Shown: positions 1 through 10,423 of the stretch, one piece after another
How positions within the stretch are numbered: the first letter of the stretch is position 1
Layout: the number at the start of each line of letters is the position of its first letter
Assembly: GCA_963853835.1 (NCBI GenBank)
Contig: OY970832.1
Span: 33,616,208-33,680,207, forward strand
DNA length: 64,000 bases
Direction of reading: 5' to 3'
From: Calendula officinalis
Lineage: Eukaryota; Streptophyta; Magnoliopsida; Asterales; Asteraceae
The notes under the pieces: model-generated
Database searches by the model: none
Seen by the model: only the letters and a program-made list of their open reading frames with translations
Told to the model about the DNA's origin: nothing
Made by a program: the position numbers and the translations under genes

Positions 1-2869
1 AGTGTTCATCTACATCCTCCCCCTCAACATCAGGATGTAGGTGTTTGTATGTTTCCATTGGTGTACTAGCACTTTTACTGTCTTTCAAGTCAAACTTTTC
101 CAAGATGTCTTTGACATATTTTGATTGATTTATCAAAATACCATCAGTTCTTTGATTGACTTGGAGTCCAAGGAAGAAGTTCATTGGACCCATGGAGCTC
201 ATCTTGAATTTAATTTGCATCAGTTCTTCAAATTCTTTGCATAATAAATCATTGGTTGAGCCAAAGATGATATCATCTACATAAATTTGTACCAGTAGTA
301 TATCATTTTTGACTTTCTTTGTGAACAAAGTTTTGTCAATGGCTCCTCTTTTAAAGTTGTTCTTCAATAGGTATGATGATAATGTGTCATACCATGCTCT
401 TGGTGCCTGATGTAGGCCATATAGAGCTTTATCTAATTTGAACACATAATCACCATGTTTTGGATCTTCAAAACCTGGAGGTTGGCAAACATAGACCTCT
501 TCTTCAATTTTCCCATATAGGAAAGCACTCTTAACATCCATTTGATAGACTTTGAATTTCTTGAATGAAGCATATGCTAGAAATATTCTTATGGCTTCAA
601 TTCTAGCAACAGGAGCATATACTTCATCATAGTCTATTCCTTCTTCTTGAGTGTATCCTTGTGCTACAAGTCTGGCTTTATTTTTGATCACTATACCTCT
701 TTCATCTTTCTTGTTTCTGAAGATCCATCTTGTTCCAATGGCTCTTTTTCCTTTGGGTAGAGGTACAAGTGTCCAAACAGCTTGTAATTTAAATTGAAGG
801 AGTTCTTCTTGCATTGCCTCAATCCAGTTTGAGTCCTTCATTGCTTGTTGGATCTTCTTTGGTTCTTCCTGAGACAGAAAGCATTCATACATACATTCAT
901 TAGCAATTAAACTTATATTACACATATTTGCAGTTAAGCTTTTGTTTAATTTGCTTCTTGTTTGTAATGGTGAGTTGACATCACTTAGGACAAGGTCTAA
1001 AGGATGGTTCTTCAGAGTCCTTGTAGTTGTAGCTTTATCAACTACTAGTTGATTTTCAAGATTGGACTCATTTATCTCAGGTAGTTGTTCTTCTGGAGAT
1101 CCTTCATTGTTATTGATATTTGGTTCATCATCTTCTTGGTCAGAGTTACTACTGCTATTATCTTCATTGAGATTAGTAGAGTTGTTGTTGTTACTGGTAT
1201 CAGTAGTATCTTGAGAATCTAGGTTATTGTTGAGACCAGTAGTATTGTGAGTACTATTACTGGTATCAGTAGTATTTGAATTACTACTGTCCTCATTCTT
1301 AGAGTTACTACTGGTTCCAGAACTTGAGTTATTACTGACATCAGTATTAACTACTGGAGCAGTATTAACTACAATGTATCTCATTTCCTCTTGACCAGTA
1401 TTAACTGATGATGTTCCTTCCTTTTGATTGTGACAATTTGAATTACCTACATTGAAATTCATATTAGAATTAAAGGATTTGGTTAGATTGTCTATGTCAA
1501 ATAGCCAATCTGGACCATTTCCTTGTTCATTAGATACATTTTCATTAAAGGATACATTGATGCTTTCTTCAATTATCCTTAGTCTTTTGTTGAATACTCT
1601 ATATGATTTGCTTTGAGTAGAATATCCCACAAAGATTCCATCATCAGCTTTGCAGTCAAATTTACCAATTTGTTCTCTTGTAATTAAAATAGTACAAGGA
1701 CAACCAAATGATTTTAAGAAACTTATAGAAGGTTTTCTTTTATTGAAAAGTTCATATGGTGTTTTAAAATGTGGCTTCACTATTAATACTCTGTTCTGAA
1801 CATAACAAGCAGTATTAACAGCTTCTGCCCAAAAAGTAATTGGTAGTTTTGAGTCTGCAAGCATTGATCTTGCTGCTTCAATGATGGTTCTATTTCTTCT
1901 TTCAGCTACACCATTTTGTTGTGGAGTTCTAGGTGAGCTGTATTGCCTGTCAATACCTTTAAGATCACAAAAGTTAATTAAGTTAGCATTTTTAAATTCT
2001 GTGCCATTATCACATCTTATGGCTTTCACTTTTTGATCAGATGTGTTCTCCAGTTTGACAATTAAGTTCTTTATGAGTTCACTAGTTTCATCCTTTGTCC
2101 TGAGAAAGAAAACCCATGTGTATCTGGAAAAGTCATCAGTAATAACAAGACAATATTGTTTCTTTCCAATACTCATTACATTTGTAGGTCCAAAAAGGTC
2201 CATATGTAAGAGCTGTAAAGGAACAGAAATAGAGTTCACAGTTTTGGACTTATGAGAAGTCTTGTGTTGTTTACCTTTTAGGCATGCAACACAATGATGA
2301 TCACACATGAATTGTTTTTGAGGAAGTCCAATGACCAGATTTCTTTTTACTAAATTATTCATATTTTTAAAATTTGTGTGACACATCCTTCTATGCCATA
2401 GTTCTGATTCAGTGGTGTTTGCCTTGGATATAAAACAGTTGACCTCATTTGTAGAAATGAGTTCTCCCCCTTTATCTAGGCAATACACATTGTTTCTCCT
2501 TGGAGTTCTTAAAACAACATATTTTTCATCTAAAATAAAATCAGGAGAAAGAATGATGCACTCAATGTATGTGAAAATAATTTTATTCTTTTTATCACAT
2601 ACTTGAGACACACTGACAAGATTGTATTTTAGTTCAGCTACATAAAATACATCATCAAAGGTAATTTTTCCATTAGTAACAGTACCTTTACCTGTAATCT
2701 TACCTCCCTGGGGATTCTCACCAAATGCCACATATCCTCCATCAAATGACTTGAAATCTTTAAGGATTTGCAGATTTCCAGTCATGTGCCTTGAGCATCC
2801 ACTATCAATATGCCATGTTCTTCCTTCTTCTGGGATCTGAATGCTCTGCACAAGTGAGTAAAGGATTAG
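1..2869 (-). CDS. pol: Copia pol polyprotein (PR-IN-RT), partial at the window edge
   Basis: I translated this strand by hand from 2869 to base 1 and saw no stop codon. Order: aspartic protease with DSG in WHIDSGCSRHMTG (about 2770-2795); GAG-preintegrase region with an H..H...C..C finger (about 2270-2410); integrase with the DDE residues in HMDLFGP, RCDNGTEF and ERRNRT (about 1890-2210); an Asn/Ser/Thr-rich linker (about 1130-1500); and RT with LVAQGYTQEEG, QMDVKSAFL and YVDDIIFGST (about 200-830). The frame differs from gag: gag stops at 2866-2868, and the pol frame opens just after its own stop at 2870-2872. Either a frameshift is used or a small indel has broken the junction. No ATG is needed if it is made as a fusion. 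Confidence 0.85.
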
Positions 2870-5433
2870 TTAAGTTTGGGAACCCAAGCTTTATATGTCT
2901 TGGGTTCATCCTTTGAGAAATGAGCTTTTGGAGATTTAATTTTAAAGACTTTTGGTACCCATACTTGTGTATTACTGGTTTTTTGTTTTACTACTGTCCT
3001 TTTGGAGTTATTACTGGTGTGAGAATTTCCTACTGATCTTGGTTTATACCTATTGTTTTTAGCTTTTGAATACTTTACTACTGATGGACCAGTAGTATTT
3101 GGGTACTTACCATGTTTAGAATGACCAGTAGTGTTTTTAGAGTTACCACCAGTAGTATTTTTGAAAGTTGTTTTGGGAGCAGTAGTATTTTTGAAATTAG
3201 GGTTTTTACCAGTAGTATTCTTGTACTGGTACCATACAGCATTATAATTAGGGTTAACACCAGTAGTAAATTTGTTAGAGTTTCTACTGGTGTTGGAAAA
3301 TTTAAAATATTGTTTATTTTGATTGGATTTTCCATTGTTCTTGAAGTAATTGCTGTTCTTTGGGCTGCCAACTCTTCTGTTTTGCACAAATCTTGGTGCA
3401 CTTCTTCCAAATCTTGGAGTTTCAGCAATTTGAGTTTTGATTGTATTTACTACTGAAGGACCAGTAGTATTTTTTAACTTTTGAGTTTTTGATCCTTGTT
3501 TAAAAATTTTAAATTCTTTTAACTCTTTGCAGTTTATTGGATTGAAGTGACAATCCTTTGCTAAATGGTTCATTTTGTTGCATATAACACATCTTAATTT
3601 CTTATTTTTAGCACCTTCAGGTATTCTTTGGTCTAAGAGTTGTTTTTTATTTCTTTCATTCCCCCTTGTTAAAATTTTTGGTACATTATCTGCATTATAT
3701 TTGGGAGATTCATTTGGACTTTGAGCTGTGTGAAAACTTGTATCAATTGATTTTGGTGATTCACTTTGAGATATTGTAAATTCAATTGATTGCTCATCAT
3801 CAGAAGAATCATTTGATTCAGATGTTTCAGTATTAGATTCAGTTTGATTTTCAGTTTTTAATTCATTAATGATTCTTTCTGAACTGTTTTTAAGTGGAGG
3901 AATGAATTTATGTGGAGGTGGTACAACATGATATCCCACCCCATGAACAACCTTTTCTGTAGTTTGATTATTAGTTAATTCATCTAGAATTTTAGTGCTT
4001 CTTTCAAACTTTTTAATTGTTAATTTATTTTGTTCAATTTCAAGCTGACATTCTTCTAATTTACTTGTTAGTTCTTTATTTTTTGTTTCATAGAACTCTT
4101 TCTCATCCACAGCTTGAAGCAATTCTTCCTTGATCCGTTGATCAATCATCTTGTACACCTTTATTTGATGTTCTTGATCAGCAATCACACTATCAAACTC
4201 ATGATTTCTTCTGACTGCTTTTGCTAAATCTTCATTTAATTTAGTGTTTTCTTTTTCTAAGTTTTTAACAATTTTAGCACATTCAGAAGTACAAGGTTTA
4301 GGTTTTACCTCAGTTTTGTTGTCAGTAAAGGCCATGAGAGCTTGATTTTGAGTATGCTCTTCTGCTTGGAAGCTCCAGTCATAGCCTTGTCCTTGTTGTG
4401 ATACAAGGGCAGTTGATTTTGATCTTTTGTCTGGCTGAGGACACTCTTTTGCAAAGTGACCAAGGTTGTTACAGTTGTAACATTTGACTTTAGTTTTGTC
4501 AAATCCAGCTTTGTCACCTTTGTTGAAGTTGAGGCTTGTCCTACCAGTTCTCTTTAAGAATCTTTTTGTCCTTAGGCTCAGCATTGCCATCTGCCATTTA
4601 AGATCCATCTCCTCAAGATCATCTGGGTTCAATTGTTCCAAGTCATCACTAATCAATGCAGTATGCACATGACTAGTGAAGAAAGATTCTCTTGCAGCAT
4701 CTTCAGAATCTGCAGCCTTTCCTATAGAGGTTTCCTGACCTTGACCTGTACTAGAGACAAATGCAGCATTATTAGAAGAAATAGAAGGGTTCTTTTGGTT
4801 TACCTCAGTTTCAAATACTCTGAGATCATTATAGAGTTCATCCAACTCCTTTTCTTCTAGAGCATCTCTTTGTCTATATACCACTGTATACATGGCCCAT
4901 TCATCACTAAGAGATCTTAGGAACTTCATGTTGACATCTTCTTGATCCATCTTAACCCCAACCTGGTTAAGTTCACCAATTAGTTTGTTGAATCTGTCAA
5001 ACACTTGAGTGAGTGTTTCATTGGGTTTTCCTTTGAAGTTTTCAAAGTCTTGTTTGAGAACAGACTTCATATTCCTCTTGGTGCTCTTTGTCCCAACGAA
5101 TCTCTTCTCCAGTGCTTCCCATAGTATTTTTGCATCATCATATTCAACAAAGAGATGTTGATAATCGTTAGGAATGGCCAGTAATAGAGTGCTTAGAGTT
5201 TTGAGTTCGATGCCCTTGTCCTTCTTTTCCTTCTCACATTTAAGTTTGTCTGCCTCAGTTGCAGAGCTGCTTGCTTGACCAGGACCAGTTTAGTTTCCTT
5301 CAAGGACAACTTCCCACATAGAATAATCTGTAATAAGCATGTATTGCTTAATACGATTTTTCCACATCCCAAAGTTGTTGGGTGTGAGTATAGGAATTTT
5401 GTTGGCCTGAGTGCTTTCATTATTATCAGTCAT
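2866..5433 (-). pseudogene. gag: Copia gag with one in-frame stop
   Basis: The frame starts at the ATG at 5433-5431, 73 bp inside the primer-binding site. After 47 codons a TAA (plus 5290-5292) interrupts it, and the same frame then stays open to the stop at 2866-2868. Seen in order: a UBN2/DUF4219-like capsid region with FGMWKNRIKQY near the N-terminus, a zinc knuckle CYNCNNLGHFAKEC, a long Lys/Glu-rich coiled-coil stretch, a second finger CVICNKMNHLAKDC, then a basic Asn-rich tail with repeated NTTG motifs ending KAWVPKLN. The downstream ATG at 5070 could start a shorter protein. The product would be the nucleocapsid/capsid of the element; the early stop probably inactivates this copy. Confidence 0.85.
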
Positions 5434-5506
5434 GATTAATAATATGTGTTTTTAAAGATTAAAACTTTTTGTTATTCTTAACAAATAGTAGATCTAGAAC
5501 CAATAA

Positions 5507-5518
5507 GCTCTGATACCA
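5507..5518 (-). other. Primer-binding site (initiator Met tRNA)
   Basis: The minus strand reads TGGTATCAGAGC two bases after the LTR end, the usual match to the 3' end of plant initiator methionine tRNA in Copia elements. It fixes the element's orientation and LTR boundary. Confidence 0.9.
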
Positions 5519-5520
5519 CT

Positions 5521-6134
5521 TGTCAGGATCGATTAACTATAAATAAGTTAACAAACACCTTAGATCTAATTGATGATAGAAGTTGCAGCGGATCAACACT
5601 ATATCAATATATTAAGAACAATGAACTGTAAATAATATGCAAGAATATTAAGAACACAGTTTCACAAAAAGCTTCAATGTATATTATCAAGTTAACAATA
5701 CACACGTACGTTTACAATTCGTAAGGAACTATTTATAATAGTCCTTGAAGCTAAACTATTTACCCTAGTTATTCTAGGACTTGATTTACATCGAATAATA
5801 ATAATATACATTGATTTACATTCTATAACTATCTATACGAAGATCTCGGACTTGATATTCTTCAAAAACGCGTCATCAGTAGTAAAACTCATCACCAGTA
5901 GTAAATATGTAACATCAGTAGTAAGTCTGGTGATCAGTAATAAGTCCAGATACATCGTCAGTAGTAACTACTAATGATCAGTAGTATCTTCAATCTTTGC
6001 ATGATCAGTAGTAACTTAGTTATAGTATCATCAGTATCAACTTCTCAGTATTAATCAATTCTGCCCCATCAGTACTAAGTGATCAGTACTAACTGCAGCA
6101 TCAGTAATAAGTTGATCTGTGTTTTGCTCCAACA
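5521..6134 (-). repeat. 5' LTR of Copia-0
   Basis: On the minus strand it begins TGTTGGAGC and ends GATCCTGACA, giving TG...CA ends and a length of about 614 bp. The outer end at 6134 is inferred from the TG and the change in sequence character, because the partner LTR is off the window. The part from about 5870 to 6120 is an array of a short CAGTAGTAA-type motif. Confidence 0.8.
5870..6120. repeat. CAGTAGTAA-motif array within the LTR
   Basis: About twelve copies of CAGTAGTAA or close variants (CAGTAATAA, CAGTACTAA, CAGTATTAA) are spaced irregularly at roughly 15-30 bp. The same core occurs many times in the element's coding region (about 1150-1400 and 2960-3480), where it encodes NTTG or similar short stretches. 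Confidence 0.85.
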
Positions 6135-6980
6135 TTCTAATTTCTGAAATCGATTAAAGGGAGGACGAAATTCTGTTGCCGTCTCACTCTCATTCTGCTG
6201 CCGTCTCGGTCTGAAATGAATTATGGTTTTTATATTTGGTTTTGGGTTGGACTTGGGCTATTTGCCAATAGTTGAATAGTGGGATGTGCTAGTATGTGCA
6301 CTACTTCAGATCCGCCCCTGCTTTATAATATAAGTGATACCTTTACAAACAAAGTACAACCGGTGATACCATTCAGATTATTTTCTGATCCGCCACCTTC
6401 CGCATTTCTATACGAGTTTATTCAGATCTCTTGAAAACACTCTTGACAAAAGAATATGAAGTCACTTTTAGAAAAACCAAAATTGTTTCACAACATCAAC
6501 TTACAAACAATTTATGTCGACAAATAAACGTTCAAGGAAGTCCATTTGTTTTGTGAAGTTATGAGCATAAATCTCAGCCTATGAATTAATCAACCCCAAA
6601 GGCCAAATCACCACCACCACCCCATGTGTATTAAATCACATGTGATTGCACACTGCCGCACAACCGCTACCACCACCAACCTCTTCCGGCCACCGTCTCA
6701 ACCACCGGCAACCCCTCACCACCGTCGGGTGCTTTCAATCACATATGATTGTGTATCCAATCACATGTGATTGCGGCGGTCGACGGTGGGCGATGATCCG
6801 CAGGCGGCGGGAGGTGGCCGACGGTGGAAGTGGCCGGCGATGGCGGTGGTGGCTGGCGGTGGTGATGGTTGTGTATTCAATCACATGTGATTTGATGATG
6901 GTGGTTGTTAAGAGATTTTTTAGGATTTATCCATTAGGACTTTGTTTTAAAGGTGGACTACCTAGAACACAAAAAAAAAT
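6135..6980. other. Spacer with AATCACATGTGATT palindromes
   Basis: No convincing gene. From about 6630 to 6890 there are four copies of a perfect or near-perfect palindrome of the form AATCACATGTGATT (near 6634, 6738, 6760 and 6878), set in GC-rich CCACC/GGTGG-type sequence. An open frame of 128 codons crosses it (6646-7032), but it is low-complexity and reads through the palindromes and into the MITE, so I do not call it a gene. Confidence 0.6.
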
Positions 6981-7179
6981 GAGTTTTTCTAACTCATGCC
7001 TTAAGGGCATGAGATTAGAAGCATTAAATTAGCTTGAAAATTCCTTTTATAATGTTGCTCACATATTATTGATGTTTCTTTTTTGCATGTATTAAATGTT
7101 TTTTTAACTAAGAATAGCAACTTCGAGTGTATTTAATACTTCTAATCTCATGCCCTTAGGGCATGAGTTAGCCAAACCC
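6981..7179. mobile_element. MITE with long inverted repeats, probably Mutator-type
   Basis: The ends form long inverted repeats. The left half (6981-7028) and right half (7130-7179) match as reverse complements over roughly 45 bp, including CTAACTCATGCC and GGGCATGAGATTAGAAG. The element is about 199 bp. It is flanked by AAAAAAAAT at 6972-6980 and 7180-7188, a 9-bp duplication as expected of Mutator-like elements. The duplicate is poly-A, so chance is not excluded. Confidence 0.65.
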
Positions 7180-7188
7180 AAAAAAAAT

Positions 7189-8613
7189 ATATATCAAAAC
7201 AGATAAAAAAAAATCTTTGTGACATCATATGTATAAATTAGATGCACAATATTCTTTACATGTGATTAGTTAGTGCGGGTCCCACTTCTCTTTTTACTAA
7301 ATAAGGTAATTTTGCAAATTGTATCTCTTATTTTAAAACACCATAAAATTAAAAGTATATCACTTAGATTGAAACGGATGAAGAATAAATTATAATTATG
7401 ACCCCTAATTTCAAAACAAATTGTCAGGTTTTAAAATTTTCAAGTTTCAAACTTTTCATATTTCATAATCTCGCTACCAATCGTGGCTAGCATCAAGGTG
7501 GGAAATCATCTTCATCTCTTAAATGGTATGAGGATTGAACAGTGAACCTACATATATCAAAACAAAATGAACCTACATATTTCAAAAGAAAATCAGTTAA
7601 AAACGTTTTGCTTCATGGGTTGTACTTTGGAAGAGAAAGGTACAACCCGGATAGAAGAACAGATGTTGTTTTAAATAACGTGAGACATGACGTCACCGCT
7701 TGGCCGAGCCTCACGCTTTAGAAGCCATGGCGAATTCACGATGTTTCCTAAGGTGTGATATAAGACGAGAATTTTGTATATTAATTATAATTATATATAA
7801 ACAATTATACAAAAAAAAAGATGAAAAAATACATGATTATAAATTTATAACACATTTCATCAATACTTTTCTTCATCTTTGGCATATTCAACCATTTTTA
7901 TAACAAATTAATTATATATATTTGACCTATATAGCTAAGTTGATTTAATACGACTAAAGAACACAACTTATTATAGGTAAATGTGAGCCAAGTTGGACTT
8001 TTGTATACGCAAGCCTTACGCTCAATGGTTAAACCATGACATGGCGGCATTATCAAGCCTTACGCCTTGACGTACTATGGCGGAAGCCAAGGCGAAACCA
8101 TGGTTTTATGTAATTTTCTTTTTGTTAAACAAATGAAACATTTTGTTGGGTTACTAAAAGTAACATTAGTTATTGTGGTTTTAATGAAGACAAAATTAGA
8201 AGACATATTGAAATGAGAGGGTCAAATTGTAGATATGAGCATCTGATATGCTTAGATGCTAATGATCACATTACACTATCTGATCACTGAAAGAACTAAC
8301 GATCAGTTCCCAGTGTGGAATCAGGGTGTGATCAACATGTCAGATAGTCGTAGTAGGTTTAGTAAGGGTTAAACAATACCACACTAAGTTTTGCAATGCC
8401 AGACTAAGCAACAATCTTAATAAAGGTCACTGAAGTCTGAAGTAAGTCTAGTCGTTGAAGAACCATGAGTCGCTAAAGGATCACGAGTCTCTGGATACTC
8501 ATGAGTCACTGAAGGACCATGGGTCACTGAACAACACTTAGTCGCTGGAAGCTTTAGTCATCAAAGAAAAATATAAGTACTATACAAGGTCACTGAAGAA
8601 TGTGCACTTATAG
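7189..8613. other. Non-coding spacer with small hairpin and degenerate tandem repeat
   Basis: AT-rich, no supported gene. 7617-7648 is a perfect 9-bp inverted repeat (GGGTTGTAC / GTACAACCC) with a 14-bp loop. Around 8010-8110 a CAAGCCTTACGC ... ATGGCGG block occurs twice about 44 bp apart. About 8430-8575 is a degenerate tandem repeat with the core ATGAGTCACTGAAGGACC at a period near 26 bp. None could be assigned to a known family. Confidence 0.55.
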
Positions 8614-8750
8614 TGTTAGACCTCAAATTTTACAGATATTTAAAAATTTATAAATAAAGTAATAAACACTTTCATTATCCAAAATGGTCCCAAGTCATTA
8701 ACTCATTTGTAATAAAACTCAGTAAAAGCATTTAATGCGGAAATAATATA
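8614..8750 (-). repeat. Gypsy-3 3' LTR, outer segment
   Basis: Starts TGTTAGACCTC on the plus strand (the LTR end in element orientation) and runs to the MITE target TA at 8749-8750. Its text (TTTAATGCGGAAA, then AAATCCAAATCCA beyond the MITE) parallels the start of the related LTR at 36439, which supports joining the two sides. Confidence 0.65.
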
Positions 8751-8755
8751 CTCCC

Positions 8756-9006
8756 TGTTAGGACTAGTTTTGAGCTTAAATGATGTAATTAGCCTTAATT
8801 AAACTAGTTTAGAGGTTAGGGTATAAATACACTTGTGATGACTAATGATGTAAGCTTTCCCACATTTGAATAGATTTTTACACTTTGAAAGCTATCTTCC
8901 CTCCTCCATTCTCTCACAAGAACACACACACTTTCACACACTTGAATCTTCAAATCTTCAAGGATCATCATGAATTAGCTTGATTTCGATTGCATTAGCT
9001 CTCTCA
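8756..9006 (+). repeat. 5' LTR of element 1
   Basis: Begins TGTTAGGACTAG and ends GCTCTCTCA; 251 bp. Contains a TATA box (TATAAATAC at 8822-8830) about 67 bp from the start and a CT/CA-rich leader after it, a compact promoter-plus-R-U5 arrangement. Confidence 0.93.
8822..8830 (+). promoter_or_regulatory. TATA box of the element 1 LTR
   Basis: TATAAATAC in a short LTR. The equivalent box is kept in the other three LTRs of the family (15203, 20697 and 24057). Confidence 0.7.
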
Positions 9007-9008
9007 AT

Positions 9009-9020
9009 TGGTATCAGAGC
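9009..9020 (+). other. Primer-binding site of element 1
   Basis: TGGTATCAGAGC two bases after the LTR end; matches plant initiator methionine tRNA. Confidence 0.92.
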
Positions 9021-10423
9021 ACAATCGTTTAAGGAACATATCCAAATTCGTGATGATTTGATCCAGGTCTGAGTTTTTATTGAAAAAGTTTTTGTTCGTC
9101 TCTGTGAAAATTAATCATCAAATTTTTCGGTTTGAATTGACGTTTTGATTGAAGATTCATGTTTCTCCAGTGATTCTAATAAGAATAGAATCAAATTTCA
9201 TTGCAATCCATCAACAATTGATCTCAATTTTGTGATTTTAATGAAAAACTTGAAAACTCATTTTTCGTACTTAAAAATCAAAATCGAGTGCAAATGTGAA
9301 ATGTTTTGAGTTGTTTGATTGCATCAAAATGTTAGAAATTTAAAATCGAGCAGTTTTGGGATTGGAATCACAAGATTTGGTTGAGTATTGAGCAAGATTG
9401 AACCAAAATTGTAAAGTTTTTGATACCTGTTCGTTCCGCTCGAGTGTTCGGCTCTAAAAACTAGTTCGGCTCGAAGGCTTTTTCTCGGCTCAGGTGTTCG
9501 GCTCGGGTGTTCGGCTCACGCTTGTTCGGCTCCACTTGTTCGTCTTAGTGATCGGCTCGAACTGATTCTCGGCTCAGACGGTGTTCAGCTCCTCAACAGT
9601 TCAGCTCGGCTCGAATCGCACAAAGAGATCGGCTCTTACAGGACTTCGGCTCCAAAAGTTCAAATTGATTCTGATCCTTGACTGATTCTGTAACAATTCT
9701 TCATAAATTGATCATATTCCGACACATATTCTGTAACAATTCTTCGTCAAGAACAAATCGTCTAAGATCATAAGAGTTCGAAGAACATACCTGATAATTC
9801 CTGTCCAATAGAAGTTCCGATTCGTACCGTCCAAGAACATACATGAATCAGAATTGATTGGGAACAGTGTGATAATTCCCGATTGGTACCTGATTCTGTG
9901 CCGACTCAAAGTCGTAATTGAGGATTCCGATCCATAGAAGTTCCAACTCAAGACTGATTTCGTCCGTATCTTCGGGTTGCTCCGACTCCAAATCACCGAT
10001 CCAAAATACTTCTCGGCTCAATAAAGTGTTCGGCCCAAGTTTCAATTCTAGCCCAAATTTTTTTTAAAGCCCAAATCACTTTATCAAATCACTTATTCAA
10101 GCCCGAAACCGAATATCTATTTTTTTGGCCCAAACATTTAAATTCAATCTCATTCTATTTTTTTCATATTTTTTTTAACCCGAACACAAAACGTTTACAT
10201 TTTCTCCAAACACGAACTCAAATTTCTAAATTTTTTTTCTTTCCATTAATTTCTCAATTATTTTTTTTAAACTTTTTAAACACCTTAAATTTTTACATTT
10301 TTTAGAAGAAAATTTTCACATTTTTTTTTTAAAACACGAGATTGTCTACATATCAACTCGAGAATTCAATCAATCCTAATAATCACAAAAATAGAAAAAC
10401 CTACACCAGCTACAAATGATTAT
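9021..10423 (+). other. Long leader of element 1 with CGGCTC repeat array
   Basis: Untranslated leader. From about 9430 to 9660 there are about a dozen irregular copies of TGTTCGGCTC or TCGGCTC, unlike the AT-rich surroundings. A duplicated ATTCTGTAACAATTCTTC block follows near 9685 and 9729. From about 10030 the text is poly-T/A rich. The sister element 2 has an array at the same place with a different core (GTTCGGCCCGA). No convincing gene; two open frames on the other strand (9712-10045) look incidental. Confidence 0.7.

Larger units (their letters stand above)
1..6134 (-). mobile_element. Copia LTR retrotransposon, SIRE/Maximus type (Copia-0), partial
   Basis: Minus-strand element running off the left edge. 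Reading leftwards from 6134 it has a 614-bp 5' LTR, a primer-binding site, gag with two CCHC-type motifs, protease, integrase and reverse transcriptase. RNase H and the 3' LTR lie outside the window. The large gag ending in a WVPK motif and the RT motif YVDDIIFGST are typical of the SIRE/Maximus lineage; this assignment is from memory of the family, not a search. Only one LTR is visible, so no target duplication can be checked; the flank after the LTR is TTCTA. The open pol frame suggests a fairly young copy. Confidence 0.9.

Noticed and set aside
6646..7032. 128-codon frame starting MHTAAQPLPPP
   Set aside because: Low-complexity composition, reads through palindromes and into a MITE, no domain.
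9712..10045. Two antisense frames in the element 1 leader
   Set aside because: No motif, overlap each other in different frames, no counterpart in element 2.
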